Positions 39,325-50,854 of a stretch of 64,000 nucleotides of DNA are shown in pieces. The position numbers and the translations under genes are program-made. Positions within the stretch are counted from its first letter, which is position 1. Every line of letters starts with the position of its first letter. The notes under the pieces are model-generated. The model did not search any database. It was not told the origin of the DNA and worked only from the letters and a program-made list of their open reading frames with translations. The DNA is from Tragulus kanchil (Eukaryota > Chordata > Mammalia > Artiodactyla > Tragulidae), in the NCBI GenBank assembly GCA_022376925.1, contig JAIOJX010000006.1, positions 57,376,658 to 57,440,657 of the forward strand, read 5' to 3'.

Positions 39325-40044
39325 ACTTCCTACAGAAGGTCTATAAATACACTTCAAACTGTGTCACTTCTAGGACAACATTACAAAGCAGGAAGGAACA
39401 CCCGAAAGTGAATACCCTTTTGGGGCAAAGAGATTGGGCTAAATGGAGCTAAAAGTGTGCTTGTTTTGAGGCAAAGCCTCTTCTCCTCAGACGGTTTACC
39501 ATCTCCATTGGTGAAAATTCTCCTTGAGGTTTCTGGCACAGACTCATAATCGCTTTCACTTGGGTGGCATGTAGTCTTAGTTGGCACAAAGAGGCCAATG
39601 CCAATGCAGCACATTCCAGGAAAAACTGTTTTCCCTTCGTTTGTCAACCAGCAAATGAAAGATTGTCCTACACTGGATGTTTTAACTTCCTACAGAAGGT
39701 CTATAAATACACTTCAAACTGTGTCACTTCTAGGACAACATTACAAAGCAGGAAGGAACACCCGAAAGTGAATACCCTTTTGGGGCAAAGAGATTGGGCT
39801 AAATGGAGCTAAAAGTGTGCTTGTTTTGAGGCAAAGCCTCTTCTCCTCAGACGGTTTACCATCTCCATTGGTGAAAATTCTCCTTGAGGTTTCTGGCACA
39901 GACTCATAATCGCTTTCACTTGGGTGGCATGTAGTCTTAGTTGGCACAAAGAGGCCAATGCCAATGCAGCACATTCCAGGAAAAACTGTTTTCCCTTCGT
40001 TTGTCAACCAGCAAATGAAAGATTGTCCTACACTGGATGTTTTA
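39325..40044 (+). repeat. Adjacent subfamily-D monomer duplication, period 360
   Basis: 39325-39684 recurs at 39685-40044, sharing GGTCTATAAATACACTTC and GGTGAAAATTCTCC. Confidence 0.93.
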
Positions 40045-40966
40045 ACTGTATACAGAAGGTCTAGAAAGGTGTTTGAAATGTGCTACTTCGAGGTTCACAT
40101 TACAAAACAGGAAGGAGTACACGGAAGTGAATTCCCTTAGGGACGAGGAGAAGGACGAGAATATAACTAACAATGTTTTCCTTTCGAGGCCAATCATCTT
40201 CTCCACAGAGGTTTTTTCCATCTTCATGACTGAACAGTTTCCCTGAGGCTTCTGTCACCAACTCATGATCGCTTACACCTGGGTGGTGATGAGTCTTAAT
40301 TTGATCAACGGGAGCATTTCCAATGCAGCACATACCACGAAAAACCATTTTACCTTCAAGTTTGAACTACCAAAAGGAAGAATATGTCCTCCACTGGTCC
40401 TTGTCACTCCATACGGAAGGTCTAGAAAGGTGCTTTTGGCTTTGTCACTTCTAGGTCCACGTCACAAATCAGGAAGGAGTATCCAGAAGTGAATTCCCTT
40501 AGGGATGCAGAGATAGAGCTGAATGGAACTAATAGCTTCTTCATTTCAAAAGAAACTTGCTTGGTCACTGAGATTTCTTCCGTCTTAATGGCTGAAGAGT
40601 TTTTGTCAGGTTTCTGACACCAACCCACTTTCGCTTACACCTAGGTGTAGTGGAGTCTTAATTGGCTCAACGAGGCCAATGGCAATGCAGCACTTTCCAA
40701 GGAAAAACCATTTTCCCTTCAGTTTGGAAACAGCAAATTTCAGAATGTGTCCTCCACTGGTCATTTTCAATCCTTATGAAAGGACTATAATGGTGCTTTC
40801 ACCTGTGTTACTTCTAGGTCCACATCACAATTCAGGAAGGATTACCCGAGTATGAATTCCCTTAGGGATGAGGTGATGGGTGTGAATATAACAAACAATG
40901 TTTTTCTCTCAAGGCAAAGACTCCTCTCCAAAGACAGTTGTTCCATCTTCAAGGCTGAAAACTTTT

Positions 40967-41698
40967 CTTTAGGTTTCTGGCACAGACTCATTATTGCTTT
41001 CACCTGGGTGGAGTGGAGTCTTAATTGGCTCAATGAGGCCAATGTGAATGCAGCACATTCCAAGGAAAAACCATTTTCCCTTCGGTTTTTTAATTAGCTA
41101 GTGGAAGAATGTGTCCTCCACTGGTTGTTTTCTCTCCGTATGAATGTACTAGAATGGTGTTTTTGGCTGTGTCACTTCTAGGTGCACATTATAAAACAGG
41201 AAAGAGAACCCGGAAATGAAAATCCTTAGGGATTAGGAGATGGACGTGAATAAAACTAACAACGTTTTCCTGTGAAGGCAGAGCCTCTTCTCCACAGAGG
41301 GTTATTCTGTCTTCATGGCTGAACACTTTTCTTTAGGTTTCTGGCACAGACTCATTATTGCTTTCACCTGGGTGGAGTGGAGTCTTAATTGGCTCAATGA
41401 GGCCAATGTGAATGCAGCACTTTCCCAAAGGGAAAAAACCATTTTCCCTTCGGTTTTTTAATTAGCTAGTGGAAGAATGTGTCCTCCACTGGTTGTTTTC
41501 TCTCCGTATGAATGTACTAGAATGGTGTTTTTGGCTGTGTCACTTCTAGGTGCACATTATAAAACAGGAAAGAGAACCCGGAAATGAAAATCCTTAGGGA
41601 TTAGGAGATGGACGTGAATAAAACTAACAACGTTTTCCTGTGAAGGCAGAGCCTCTTCTCCACAGAGGGTTATTCTGTCTTCATGGCTGAACACTTTC
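40967..41698 (+). repeat. Adjacent monomer duplication, period 364-368
   Basis: 40967-41330 recurs at 41331-41698. Copy 2 has a 4-base insertion (CCCAAAGGGAA near 41424), and both share TTTTTTAATTAGCTAGTGG. Confidence 0.9.
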
Positions 41699-41924
41699 TT
41701 TGAAGGTTCTGGCACCATCTCATTATCTCTTTCAACTGAGTGGAGTGGTGTTAATTGGCTCAACGAGGCCAATACTGATGAAACACATTTCAGGGAAAAA
41801 AATTTTTCCCTTCGATTTTGAACCAGCAAATGGAGGAATGTGTCCTCCACTGGTCGTTTTCACTCCATATGGAAGGTTTAGGAAAGTCTTTTTGGCTTTG
41901 CCACTTCTAGATCCACATTACAAT

Positions 41925-43360
41925 GTAGGAAGTTATACCCGTAATTGAAATCCCTCAGGGCTGAGTAGATACAGGTCACTGGAAAGAAAAGCATCTTCCT
42001 CTCGAGGCAAAGCCTCTTCTCCACAGACAGTTTTTCCATCTTCATTATTGAAGAGTTTCCTTGAGATTTCTGGCACAGAATCATTATCGCTTTTACCTGG
42101 GTTGAGTGGTGTCTTAATTGGCTCAACAAGGCCAATGTTAGTTCAACACTTGACATGGAAAAACCATTTTCCCTCTGGGTTAGAACCAGCAAATTGAAGA
42201 AATTGTCCTCCAATGGACGTTTTCTTTCCAGACAGAAGATCTAGAAAGGTGCTTTCGCCTGTTTTATTGCCAGGTCCACATCACAAAACAGGAAGGAGTA
42301 CCCAGAAGTGAATTCCTTAAGGAGTGAATAGATATAGGGAATTGGGGCTAAAATCGTTTTCATTACGAGGAAAGCCTCTTCTCCACAGACGGTGTTTCCA
42401 TCTTCATTTCTGAACAGTTTCCTTGAGTGTTCTGGCACCAACTCATTATCGCTTTCAGTTGGGTGGAGTGGAGTGGATATGCGAGGCCAATGCCAATGCA
42501 GCACTTTCCATAGAAAAACCATTTTCCCTCCGTGTTTGAACCAGCATATTGAAGATGGTGTACTCCACTGGTCATTTTCACCCCATAAGGAAGGTCCAGA
42601 AAGATGCTTTTGACTTTGTCACTTCTAGGTTCACATTGCAAAGTAGGAAGTTATACCCGTAATTGAAATCCCTCAGGGCTGAGTAGATACAGGTCACTGG
42701 AAAGAAAAGCATCTTCCTCTCGAGGCAAAGCCTCTTCTCCACAGACAGTTTTTCCATCTTCATTATTGAAGAGTTTCCTTGAGATTTCTGGCACAGAATC
42801 ATTATCGCTTTTACCTGGGTTGAGTGGTGTCTTAATTGGCTCAACAAGGCCAATGTTAGTTCAACACTTGACATGGAAAAACCATTTTCCCTCTGGGTTA
42901 GAACCAGCAAATTGAAGAAATTGTCCTCCAATGGACGTTTTCTTTCCAGACAGAAGATCTAGAAAGGTGCTTTCGCCTGTTTTATTGCCAGGTCCACATC
43001 ACAAAACAGGAAGGAGTACCCAGAAGTGAATTCCTTAAGGAGTGAATAGATATAGGGAATTGGAGCTAAAATCGTTTTCATTACGAGGAAAGCCTCTTCT
43101 CCACAGACGGTGTTTCCATCTTCATTTCTGAACAGTTTCCTTGAGTGTTCTGGCACCAACTCATTATCGCTTTCAGTTGGGTGGAGTGGAGTGGATATGC
43201 GAGGCCAATGCCAATGCAGCACTTTCCATAGAAAAACCATTTTCCCTCCGTGTTTGAACCAGCATATTGAAGATGGTGTACTCCACTGGTCATTTTCACC
43301 CCATAAGGAAGGTCCAGAAAGATGCTTTTGACTTTGTCACTTCTAGGTTCACATTGCAAA
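41925..43360 (+). repeat. Adjacent two-monomer duplication, period exactly 718
   Basis: 41925-42642 recurs at 42643-43360, and both copies begin GTAGGAAGTTATACCCG. The same word follows again at 43361, so the repeat boundaries are sharp. Differences are about one base in several hundred by eye. Confidence 0.95.
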
Positions 43361-44064
43361 GTAGGAAGTTATACCCGGAATTGAATTCCCTCAGGGGTGT
43401 GTAAATGGAGGCAACTGGTGCTAGAAGCATTTTTCTTTCGAGGCAGAGTCTCTTCTCCACTGACAGTTTTTCCGTCTCCATGGCTGAATATTTTCCTTGA
43501 GATCTGTGGCACAGACTCATTATCGCTTTCAGCTGGGTGGAGTGGAGTCTTAACTGGCTTAACGAGGCCAATGTCAATGCAGCACATTCCACAGAGAAAC
43601 CACTTTCCCTTCGGTTTTGAACCAGAAAATGGAAGAATGTGTCCTCCATTGGTCGTTTTCACTCCAAAGGAAGGTCCAGGAAGGTGCTTTTGACTTTATC
43701 ACTTTTAGGTACATATTACAAATTAGAAAGGTATAACCGGAAGTGAATTCCCTTAGGGGTGAGGTGAATGAGCTAAACGGAGTTAAAGCATGCTTGTTTC
43801 AAGCAAAGTTTCTTCTCCACAGAGGCTTTTCCCGTTTTCATGGCTGAACAGTTTCCTTGAGGTTTCTGGCAGAGATTCAATATAGCTTTCACCTGGGTGG
43901 TGTCACATCTAAATTAGCTCAACGAGGCCAAGGACAATGCAACACATTCCAGGGAAAGAACATTTTCCCTTCGGTTTGAACCAGCAAATGGAAGAATGCC
44001 CTTTATTGGCCTTTTTCTCTCCAGACGGAAGTTCTAGAAATGTGTTTTGGGCTGTGTTACTTCT

Positions 44065-44782
44065 AGGTCCACATTACAAAGCAGGAAGGAGTAACCATAA
44101 GTGAATTTCCTTGGGATGAGGAGTTCAACATGAATATACCTAACAACGTTTTCCTTTTGAGCAAAGCCTCTTCTCCACAGACGGTTTTTCCGTCTACATG
44201 TCTGAACAGTTTCCTTGACGTTTCTGGCACATACTCTTTATCACTTTCACCTGGGAGGATTGGCATCTTAATTGGCTCAATGCGGCCAATGCCAATGCAG
44301 CACATTCAACAGACAAGCCATTTTCCCTTCTGTTTTGAAGAAGCAAATGGAAGAATGTCCTCCACTGAATGTTTTCACTCAATACAGAAGGTCTAGAAGC
44401 GTGCTATCGGCTGTGTTACTTTTAGGTCCACATTACAAAGCAGGAAGGAGTAACCATAAGTGAATTTCCTTGGGATGAGGAGTTCAACATGAATATACCT
44501 AACAACGTTTTCCTTTTGAGCAAAGCCTCTTCTCCACAGACGGTTTTTCCGTCTACATGTCTGAACAGTTTCCTTGACGTTTCTGGCACATACTCTTTAT
44601 CACTTTCACCTGGGAGGATTGGCATCTTAATTGGCTCAATGCGGCCAATGCCAATGCAGCACATTCAACAGACAAGCCATTTTCCCTTCTGTTTTGAAGA
44701 AGCAAATGGAAGAATGTCCTCCACTGAATGTTTTCACTCAATACAGAAGGTCTAGAAGCGTGCTATCGGCTGTGTTACTTTT
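44065..44782 (+). repeat. Adjacent monomer duplication, period exactly 359
   Basis: 44065-44423 recurs at 44424-44782, each starting AGGTCCACATTACAAAGC. Essentially identical. Confidence 0.95.
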
Positions 44783-44788
44783 AGGTCC

Positions 44789-46226
44789 ACATTAAAAAGC
44801 AGGAAGGTGTACTCGGAAGAGAATTCCTTTGGGCATGAGGAGATTAAAGTAAATGGAGCTAAAAGCATGTTCCTTTCGAGGCCGACCTCTTCTCCACAGA
44901 AGGTTTTTCCAGCTTCAAGGCTGAACAGTTTCCTTGAGGTTTCTAGCACAGAGTAATTATTCCTTTAGCCTGGGTGGAGTGGCGTCTTAATTGGTTCAAC
45001 GCGGCCAATGTCAATGCAGCACATCACGCCAAAAAACCAATTTCCCTTCGGTTTTGAGCCAGCAAATGGAAGAATGTCCTCCACTGGACGTTTTCAGTGC
45101 ATACAGAAGTTCTAAAAAGCGGCTTTCAGCTATGTCACTTCTAGGTCGACATTACAAAGCAGGAAAGATGACAGGTAAGTGAATTCCAATAGTGTTGAGC
45201 AGATGGACGTGAATATACCTTACCAGGTTTTCCTTTCGAAGCAAAGCCTCTTACCCACAGATGGTTTCTCCGTCTTCATTGATGAACTGTTTCCTTGAGT
45301 TTTCTGGCAAACACTCATTATTGCTTTTACCTGGGTGGTGTGGCTTCTTAATTGGCTCAATGAGGCCAATGCCAATGCAGCACATTCCACGGAGAAACCA
45401 TTTTCCCTTCGGACTTGAACCAGTAAATGGGAGAAAGTCCTCCGTTGGACGTTCAGTCCATACGGAAGGCCTACAAATGTACTTTTGACTGCGTCACTTC
45501 TAGGTACACATTAAAAAACAGGAAGGTGTACTCGGAAGAGAATTCCTTTGGGCATGAGGAGATTAAAGTAAATGGAGCTAAAAGCATGTTCCTTTCGAGG
45601 CCGACCTCTTCTCCACAGAAGGTTTTTCCAGCTTCAAGGCTGAACAGTTTCCTTGAGGTTTCTAGCACAGAGTAATTATTCCTTTAGCCTGGGTGGAGTG
45701 GCGTCTTAATTGGTTCAACGCGGCCAATGTCAATGCAGCACATCACGCCAAAAAACCAATTTCCCTTCGGTTTTGAGCCAGCAAATGGAAGAATGTCCTC
45801 CACTGGACGTTTTCAGTGCATACAGAAGTTCTAAAAAGCGGCTTTCAGCTATGTCACTTCTAGGTCGACATTACAAAGCAGGAAAGATGACAGGTAAGTG
45901 AATTCCAATAGTGTTGAGCAGATGGACGTGAATATACCTTACCAGGTTTTCCTTTCGAAGCAAAGCCTCTTACCCACAGATGGTTTCTCCGTCTTCATTG
46001 ATGAACTGTTTCCTTGAGTTTTCTGGCAAACACTCATTATTGCTTTTACCTGGGTGGTGTGGCTTCTTAATTGGCTCAATGAGGCCAATGCCAATGCAGC
46101 ACATTCCACGGAGAAACCATTTTCCCTTCGGACTTGAACCAGTAAATGGGAGAAAGTCCTCCGTTGGACGTTCAGTCCATACGGAAGGCCTACAAATGTA
46201 CTTTTGACTGCGTCACTTCTAGGTAC
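44789..46226 (+). repeat. Adjacent D+A dimer duplication, period exactly 719
   Basis: 44789-45507 recurs at 45508-46226, starting ACATTAAAA each time and followed by a third ACATTAAAA at 46227. Essentially identical. Confidence 0.95.
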
Positions 46227-46580
46227 ACATTAAAAAGCAGGAAGGAGTACCCGGAAGTGATTTCCATTAGGGATGAGGAGATTGAGATAAAGGTAACTAA
46301 AAGCATGTTAATTTCATGTTAAAGCATCTTCTCCACAGATGGTTTTCTGTCTTCATTGGTGAAAATTCTCCCTGAGGTTTCTGGCAGAGACACATTATCA
46401 CTTTCACTTGGGTGGAGTGGAGTCTTAATTGGGTGAATGAGACCAATCCCAATGCAGCACTTTCCACAGAAAAACCATTTTCTCTTCGGTTTTGAACCAG
46501 CAATTGGAAGAATGTCCTACATTGGCCAATTTCTCTGCATATGGAAGGTCTAGAAAAGTGCTTTGGGCTGTTTTACTTGT

Positions 46581-47296
46581 AGGTCCACATTACAAAGCAG
46601 GAAGGAGTACCTGAAAGTGAATTTCCTCAGGATGAGGAGTTCAACGTGAATATACAAAGCATGTCTTCCTTTCAAGGCAAAACCTCTGCTCCACAGATCA
46701 TTATTCCATGTCCATTGCTGGACAGTTTCCTTGAGGTTTATGGCACATACTCATTATTGCTTTCCCCTCAGTGGAGTGGAGTCTTAATGGACTCAACAAG
46801 GTGCATGCTAATGGAGCACATCCATGGATAAAGCATTTTCCATTTCGATTTTAACCAGTAAATGGAAGAATGTCCTCCATTGGATGTTTTCACTCCATAT
46901 GGAAGGTCTTGAAAAGTGTTTTTGGCTGTGTCACTTCCAGGTCCACATTACAAAGCAGGAAGGAGTACCTGAAAGTGAATCTCCTCAGGATCAGGAGTTT
47001 AAAGTGACTATACAAAGCATGTCTTCGTTTCAAGGCAAAACCTCTGCTCCACAGATCATTATTCCATGTCCATTGCTGGACAGTTTCCTTGAGGTTTATG
47101 GCACATACTCATTATTGCTTTCCCCTCAGTGGAGTGGAGTCTTAATGGACTCAACAAGGTGCATGCTAATGGAGCACATCCATGGATAAAGCATTTTCCA
47201 TTTCGATTTTAACCAGTAAATGGAAGAATGTCCTCCATTGGATGTTTTCACTCCATATGGAAGGTCTTGAAAAGTGTTTTTGGCTGTGTCACTTCC
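46581..47296 (+). repeat. Adjacent monomer duplication, period exactly 358
   Basis: 46581-46938 recurs at 46939-47296, sharing GGTGCATGCTAATGGAGC and CAGATCATTATTCCATGTCC. Most differences cluster in the first third. Confidence 0.93.
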
Positions 47297-47330
47297 AGGT
47301 CCACATTACAAAGCAGGAAGGAGTACCTCG

Positions 47331-49718
47331 AAATGAATTCCCTAAGGGATGAGGAGATGGACGCGGATATAACTAGCAACGTTTTCCTTTCGAGGCAAAT
47401 CCTCTTCTCCTTAGATGGTTGTTCCGTCTTCAGGGCTGAACAGATTTTTTGAGGATTCAGGCACCAACTCATTATCGTTTTCACCTGGGTGGAGTGGAGT
47501 ATTAAGTGGCTCAATGAGGAAAATGCCAATGCAGCACATTCCACGGAAAACAATTTTCCCTTCTGTTTTGAATCACCAAATGGAAGAATGTGTCCTCCAC
47601 ATGTCGTTTTCCCTCCATATGGAAGGTCTAAAAATGTGCTTTTGGCTTTGCCACTTCTAGGTCCACATTGCAATGTATGAAGGTATACCCGGAAGTGAAT
47701 TCCCTTAGGGGTAAGTAGATTCATGGAACTGTAGCTAAAATCGTTTTCCTTTTGAGGGAAATCCTCTTTGCAACAGACCGTTTTTTCATCTTCATGGTTG
47801 AACAGGTTCCTTGAGGGTTCTGGCACCAACTCATTATTGCTTTAACCTGAGTGGAGTGGAGTCTCAATTGTCTCAAAGAGGCCAATGCCAATGCAGCACT
47901 TTCCACGGAAAAACCATTTTCCTTTCGGTTTTGAACCAGCAAATGGAAGAATGTGCCCTCCAATGTTCATTATCACTCCATAAGAAAGAACCAGAGATGT
48001 GCTTTTGCCTGTGTTACTTCTAGGTCCACATCACAAATTAAGAAGGACTACCTAGAAGGGAAGTCCCATAGGGATGAGAAGATGGGCGTGAATATAACTA
48101 ATAACGTTTTCCTTTTAAGGCAAAGCCTCTTCTGCACAGACGGTTGTTCCATCTTTATGGCTGAACAGTTTCCTTCAGGTTTAATTCATCAATTCATTAT
48201 CGCTTTCACCTGGGTGGAGTGGAGTCTTAAGTGGCTCAACGAGGCCAATGCCAATGCAGCACATTCCAGGGAAGAACAATTTTCCTTTCGGTTTTGAACT
48301 AGAGAATTGAAGAATGTGTCCTCTACTTGTCATATTCATTCCATACGGATGGACAGGGAAGTGCTTTTGGCTTTGTCTCTTCTGGATCCACATTACAAAG
48401 CAGGAAGTTATACCCGAAAGTGAATTCCCTTAGAGGAGAGTAGATACAGTTAATTGAAGCTAAAAGCGTTTTCCTTTCAAGGCAAAGCCTCTTCTCCACA
48501 GACAGTTTTTCCGTTTTCATTGCTGAACTGTTTCCTTGAGGGTTCTGGAACCAAATCATTATTGCTTTCACCTGGGTGGAGTGGAGTCTTAATTGCACTA
48601 ACAAGGCCAGTGCCAGTGCAGCACTTTCCATGGGAAAACCTTTTTCCTTTCAGTTTTGAACCAGTAAATGGAAGAATTTGTCCTCCACTGGTCGTTTTTG
48701 CTTCAAACGAAAGTGCTACAAGGTACTTTTGCCAGTTTTATTGCTAGGTGCACATCACAAATCAGGAAGGAGTACCCTGAAGTGAATTCATTTAGGGGTG
48801 CAGAGATAGAGCTAAATGGAGCTAAAAACGTCTTCATTTCAAAGCAAAGTTGCTTGGCCAGAGCGGCATTTTCCATCTCCAAGGCTGAACAGTTTCCTGC
48901 AAGTTTCTGGCACAGACTCATTATCGCTTTCACCTGGGTGGAGTGCAGCCTTAATTGACTCAACGAGGCTAATGCCAATTCAGCACTTTCCACAGAAAAG
49001 CCATTTTCCATTCGGTTTTGAAGCAGCAAATTGAAGAATGTGTCCTCCACTGGTCGTTTTCACTACATAAGGAATGACTAGATAGTTGTGTTCCCCTGTT
49101 TTATTGCTGGGTGCACACCACAAATCTGGAAGGAGCCAGAAGTGAATTCATTTAAGGGGGCAGAGATAGAGCTAAATGGAGCTAAAAACGTCTTCATTTC
49201 AAAGAAAGTTGCTTGGCCAGTCGGAATTTTCCGTCTTCAAGGCTGAACAGTTTCCTGCAAGTTTCTGGCACAGACCCATTATCGCTTTCACCTGGGTGGA
49301 GTACAGTCTTAATTGGCTCAATGAGGCCAATGCCAATTCAACACTTTCCACAGAAAAGCCATTTTCCATTCGGTTTTGAAGCAGAAAATTGAAGAACATG
49401 TCCTCCACTGGTCGTTTTCACTCCATACGGTAGGTCTAGAAAGGTGCTTTTGGCTTTGTCACTTCTAGGTCCATATTACAAAGTACTCACATTCACCAGG
49501 GTGTAGTGGAGTCTTAATTGGCTCAATGAGGCCAGTGCCAATTCAACACTTTCCACGGAAATACCATTTTCCCTTCAGTTTGAACCAGGGAATTGAGGAA
49601 TATGTCCTTCACTGGTCATTTTCCCTCCATACGGAAGGTCTAGAAAGGTCCTTTTGGCTTTGTCACTTCGAAGTCCACTTCACAAATCAGGAAGGATTAC
49701 TCAGAAGTGAATTCCATT
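47331..49718 (+). repeat. Satellite sub-block before the insertion; includes a truncated monomer
   Basis: Types run A, C, A, C, B, B. Near 49495 a monomer jumps from ATTACAAAGTA to CTCACATTCACC, losing about 170 bp. The array is broken at 49718 by the unique insertion. Confidence 0.75.
48784..49500 (+). repeat. Adjacent subfamily-B monomer pair, period ~360, more diverged
   Basis: 48784-49143 resembles 49144-49500, sharing GAATTCATTTA and CCTGCAAGTTTCTGGCACAG. Several indels make it one of the less perfect pairs. Confidence 0.7.
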
Positions 49719-50854
49719 GACTTGAGCTACCTCTGGGGAGTTCCTAAAAAATTACTGGGCCCTTGGATATGAAGAAATGAGTGATGACATGGATAGCTCA
49801 GATAGTCCTCGAACCCCAGATAAGTTTTTCAGACCTAAAATTCGCCCTTTAGAAAGAGAGATATGTTCAGAAGGAGAAGAGGAATGGGTAAATATGATGC
49901 TACCTAAAGGAGGAACTTATATTAATCTGAAAGGCAAGAATATTTTGTCCAAAAGAAGTAAGAGAAATTCTGAATCGGTGAAAGAAAATTCCTCCAGTGA
50001 GTCAGAAAGTGAAACTTCATCGGAGTCACAGCCACCCCTTAAGAATAAGTGAGGGAGGCATGAGAAGTAAAGGAAGAATTTTTAAAAAAGCAATGGGTCG
50101 TTATTCTTAGGTATAGAGCAGCTCAAGTTAACATGAATTGCCTGCCCTGGTCTAGCACAGGGTGTTAAAGTTCCATGGTTCAGATTTTTCCTTAATCATG
50201 AGTTTAAATGATCTAAAGGGAAGAAAGTATTTGATTCCAAGGATTTGATTTGAATGTGTTTCGATCAAGTGAAATAAAGTTAATTTTATGTAATTCTTGA
50301 ATAGATATAAGCTGAAATAGAGAAGTGATGAGTTGATAGTTTATTAATTGAATCAGTATGTTTAGAGAGAAAGGTTATATAAATTAAGTGGTTGAAAAAC
50401 AATTAAAAATCAAATAGTTAGAAACAAAGAAGTTATAAAGAAATTGAAAAGAAAGGAAAAGTTTATTATAAAAAGAGTGATGATTAGACTGTGAGACAGC
50501 TTGCTCATGTGGCTTGAACATGAGAGGCTCTCCAGCTCTGGGGTAAGACTATTGTATTTTTATTGATTGAGTTCTGAACTTTTAAACCTTATTGTTATGG
50601 TTTGACTATGATTATTGATGCACAGCTATGTTGTATTAAGTTGATTACCAAGACATATAAATGTTGATTTACTGTCCGTCAATAAATCTGATCTTGATTT
50701 AAACTCCAAGCCTTTTTAGTGTGGAAGTTCTAGTCTCAAATTAGAGGGAACTACAGAGTATAAGTTGAAGATTTATGATAATAGTACTGGGGCAATTAAG
50801 TGTTTTCCCAGTTCTATTAAATAGAAATAAGTAACTATGCTCTGCCCACAGCAT
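49719..50854 (+). other. Non-satellite AT-rich insertion, possible 3' remnant of an LTR element
   Basis: The satellite stops after ...GAATTCCATT (49718) and resumes at CATTAGGGGTGC (50855). CATT at 49715-49718 and 50855-50858 could be a 4-bp target duplication. The insert holds an ORF (49777-50052), a purine-rich stretch at about 50051-50079, then 760 bp (50094-50853) that begin TG and end CA. That stretch contains TATATAAA at 50376-50383 and AATAAA at 50681-50686. The order ORF, purine tract, TG...CA block is what the 3' end of a retroviral-type element looks like (family knowledge). I see no primer-binding site or second LTR, and I recognise no known family, so this identity is inference. 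Confidence 0.45.
49777..50052 (+). CDS. Unidentified 91-codon ORF in the unique insertion
   Basis: Not recognised. The start is the first ATG of the frame, but the frame is already open from just after a TGA near 49725, so this could be the tail of something longer. The product would be acidic and serine-rich at the N-terminus (MSDDMDSSDSP), have a middle with RTPDKFF and a PKGGTYINLKG stretch, a basic patch (KRSKRN), and a Ser/Glu-rich C-terminus (SSSESESETSSES). No signal peptide, membrane segment or cysteine cluster is seen. A second frame (49719-49772) runs into a TGA just upstream of this ATG, like one gene ending where another begins. Its composition differs from the satellite frames, which are broken every 60-120 codons. 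It may be a fragment of an endogenous retroviral accessory or Gag/Env-junction frame, or a captured host exon; expression is unknown. Confidence 0.35.
   Translation: MSDDMDSSDSPRTPDKFFRPKIRPLEREICSEGEEEWVNMMLPKGGTYINLKGKNILSKRSKRNSESVKENSSSESESETSSESQPPLKNK

Larger units (their letters stand above)
35201..40100 (+). repeat. Satellite sub-block, subfamily D
   Basis: D-type blocks occur near 35470, 35830, 36190, 36545, 36905, 37265, 38350, 38710, 39430 and 39790. A-type blocks occur near 37630, 37990 and 39065. Most monomers have the short GAATGTCCTCCATTGG form. Confidence 0.75.
40101..43740 (+). repeat. Satellite sub-block, subfamilies A and C
   Basis: A-type monomers run to about 41.9 kb (one B near 40505), followed by five C-type blocks near 41960, 42320, 42680, 43040 and 43400. 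Confidence 0.75.
43741..47330 (+). repeat. Satellite sub-block, subfamilies D and A alternating
   Basis: D-type blocks near 43765, 44840 and 45560 alternate with A-type blocks near 44120, 44480, 45200 and 45920. Two monomers near 46640 and 47000 have a partly deleted block (CAACGTGAATATACAAAGC). Confidence 0.75.
1..49718 (+). repeat. ~360-bp satellite array, main block (about 136 monomers, head to tail)
   Basis: Seen: one motif order recurs about every 360 bp on the plus strand. It runs GGTCCACAT, then an AGTGAATTC (EcoRI) box, a subfamily-specific block, CTTCATGGCTGAACAG, CTCATTATCGCTTTCACC, GGAGTCTTAATTGGCTC, a GCCAATGCCAAT core, TTCCACGGAAAAACC, and GAATGTGTCCTCCACTGG. Sample monomers are 363 bp (12827-13189), 361 bp (13190-13550), 362 bp (13551-13912) and 360 bp (13913-14272). 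Four subfamilies are separable after the EcoRI box: A (GATGAGGAGATGGACGTG), B (GCAGAGATAGAGCTAAATGG), C (GAGTAGATACAGGTAACTGG) and D (GAGGAGATTGAGCTAAATGG). I do not recognise the family, and it is not the alphoid 171-bp repeat. Open frames inside it are by-products of the repeat. Confidence 0.95.

Noticed and set aside
1..49700. Many 60-180-codon ORFs on both strands with similar peptides
   Set aside because: They recur with the monomer period, shift frame with every indel, overlap each other on both strands and show no conserved domain. They are satellite by-products.
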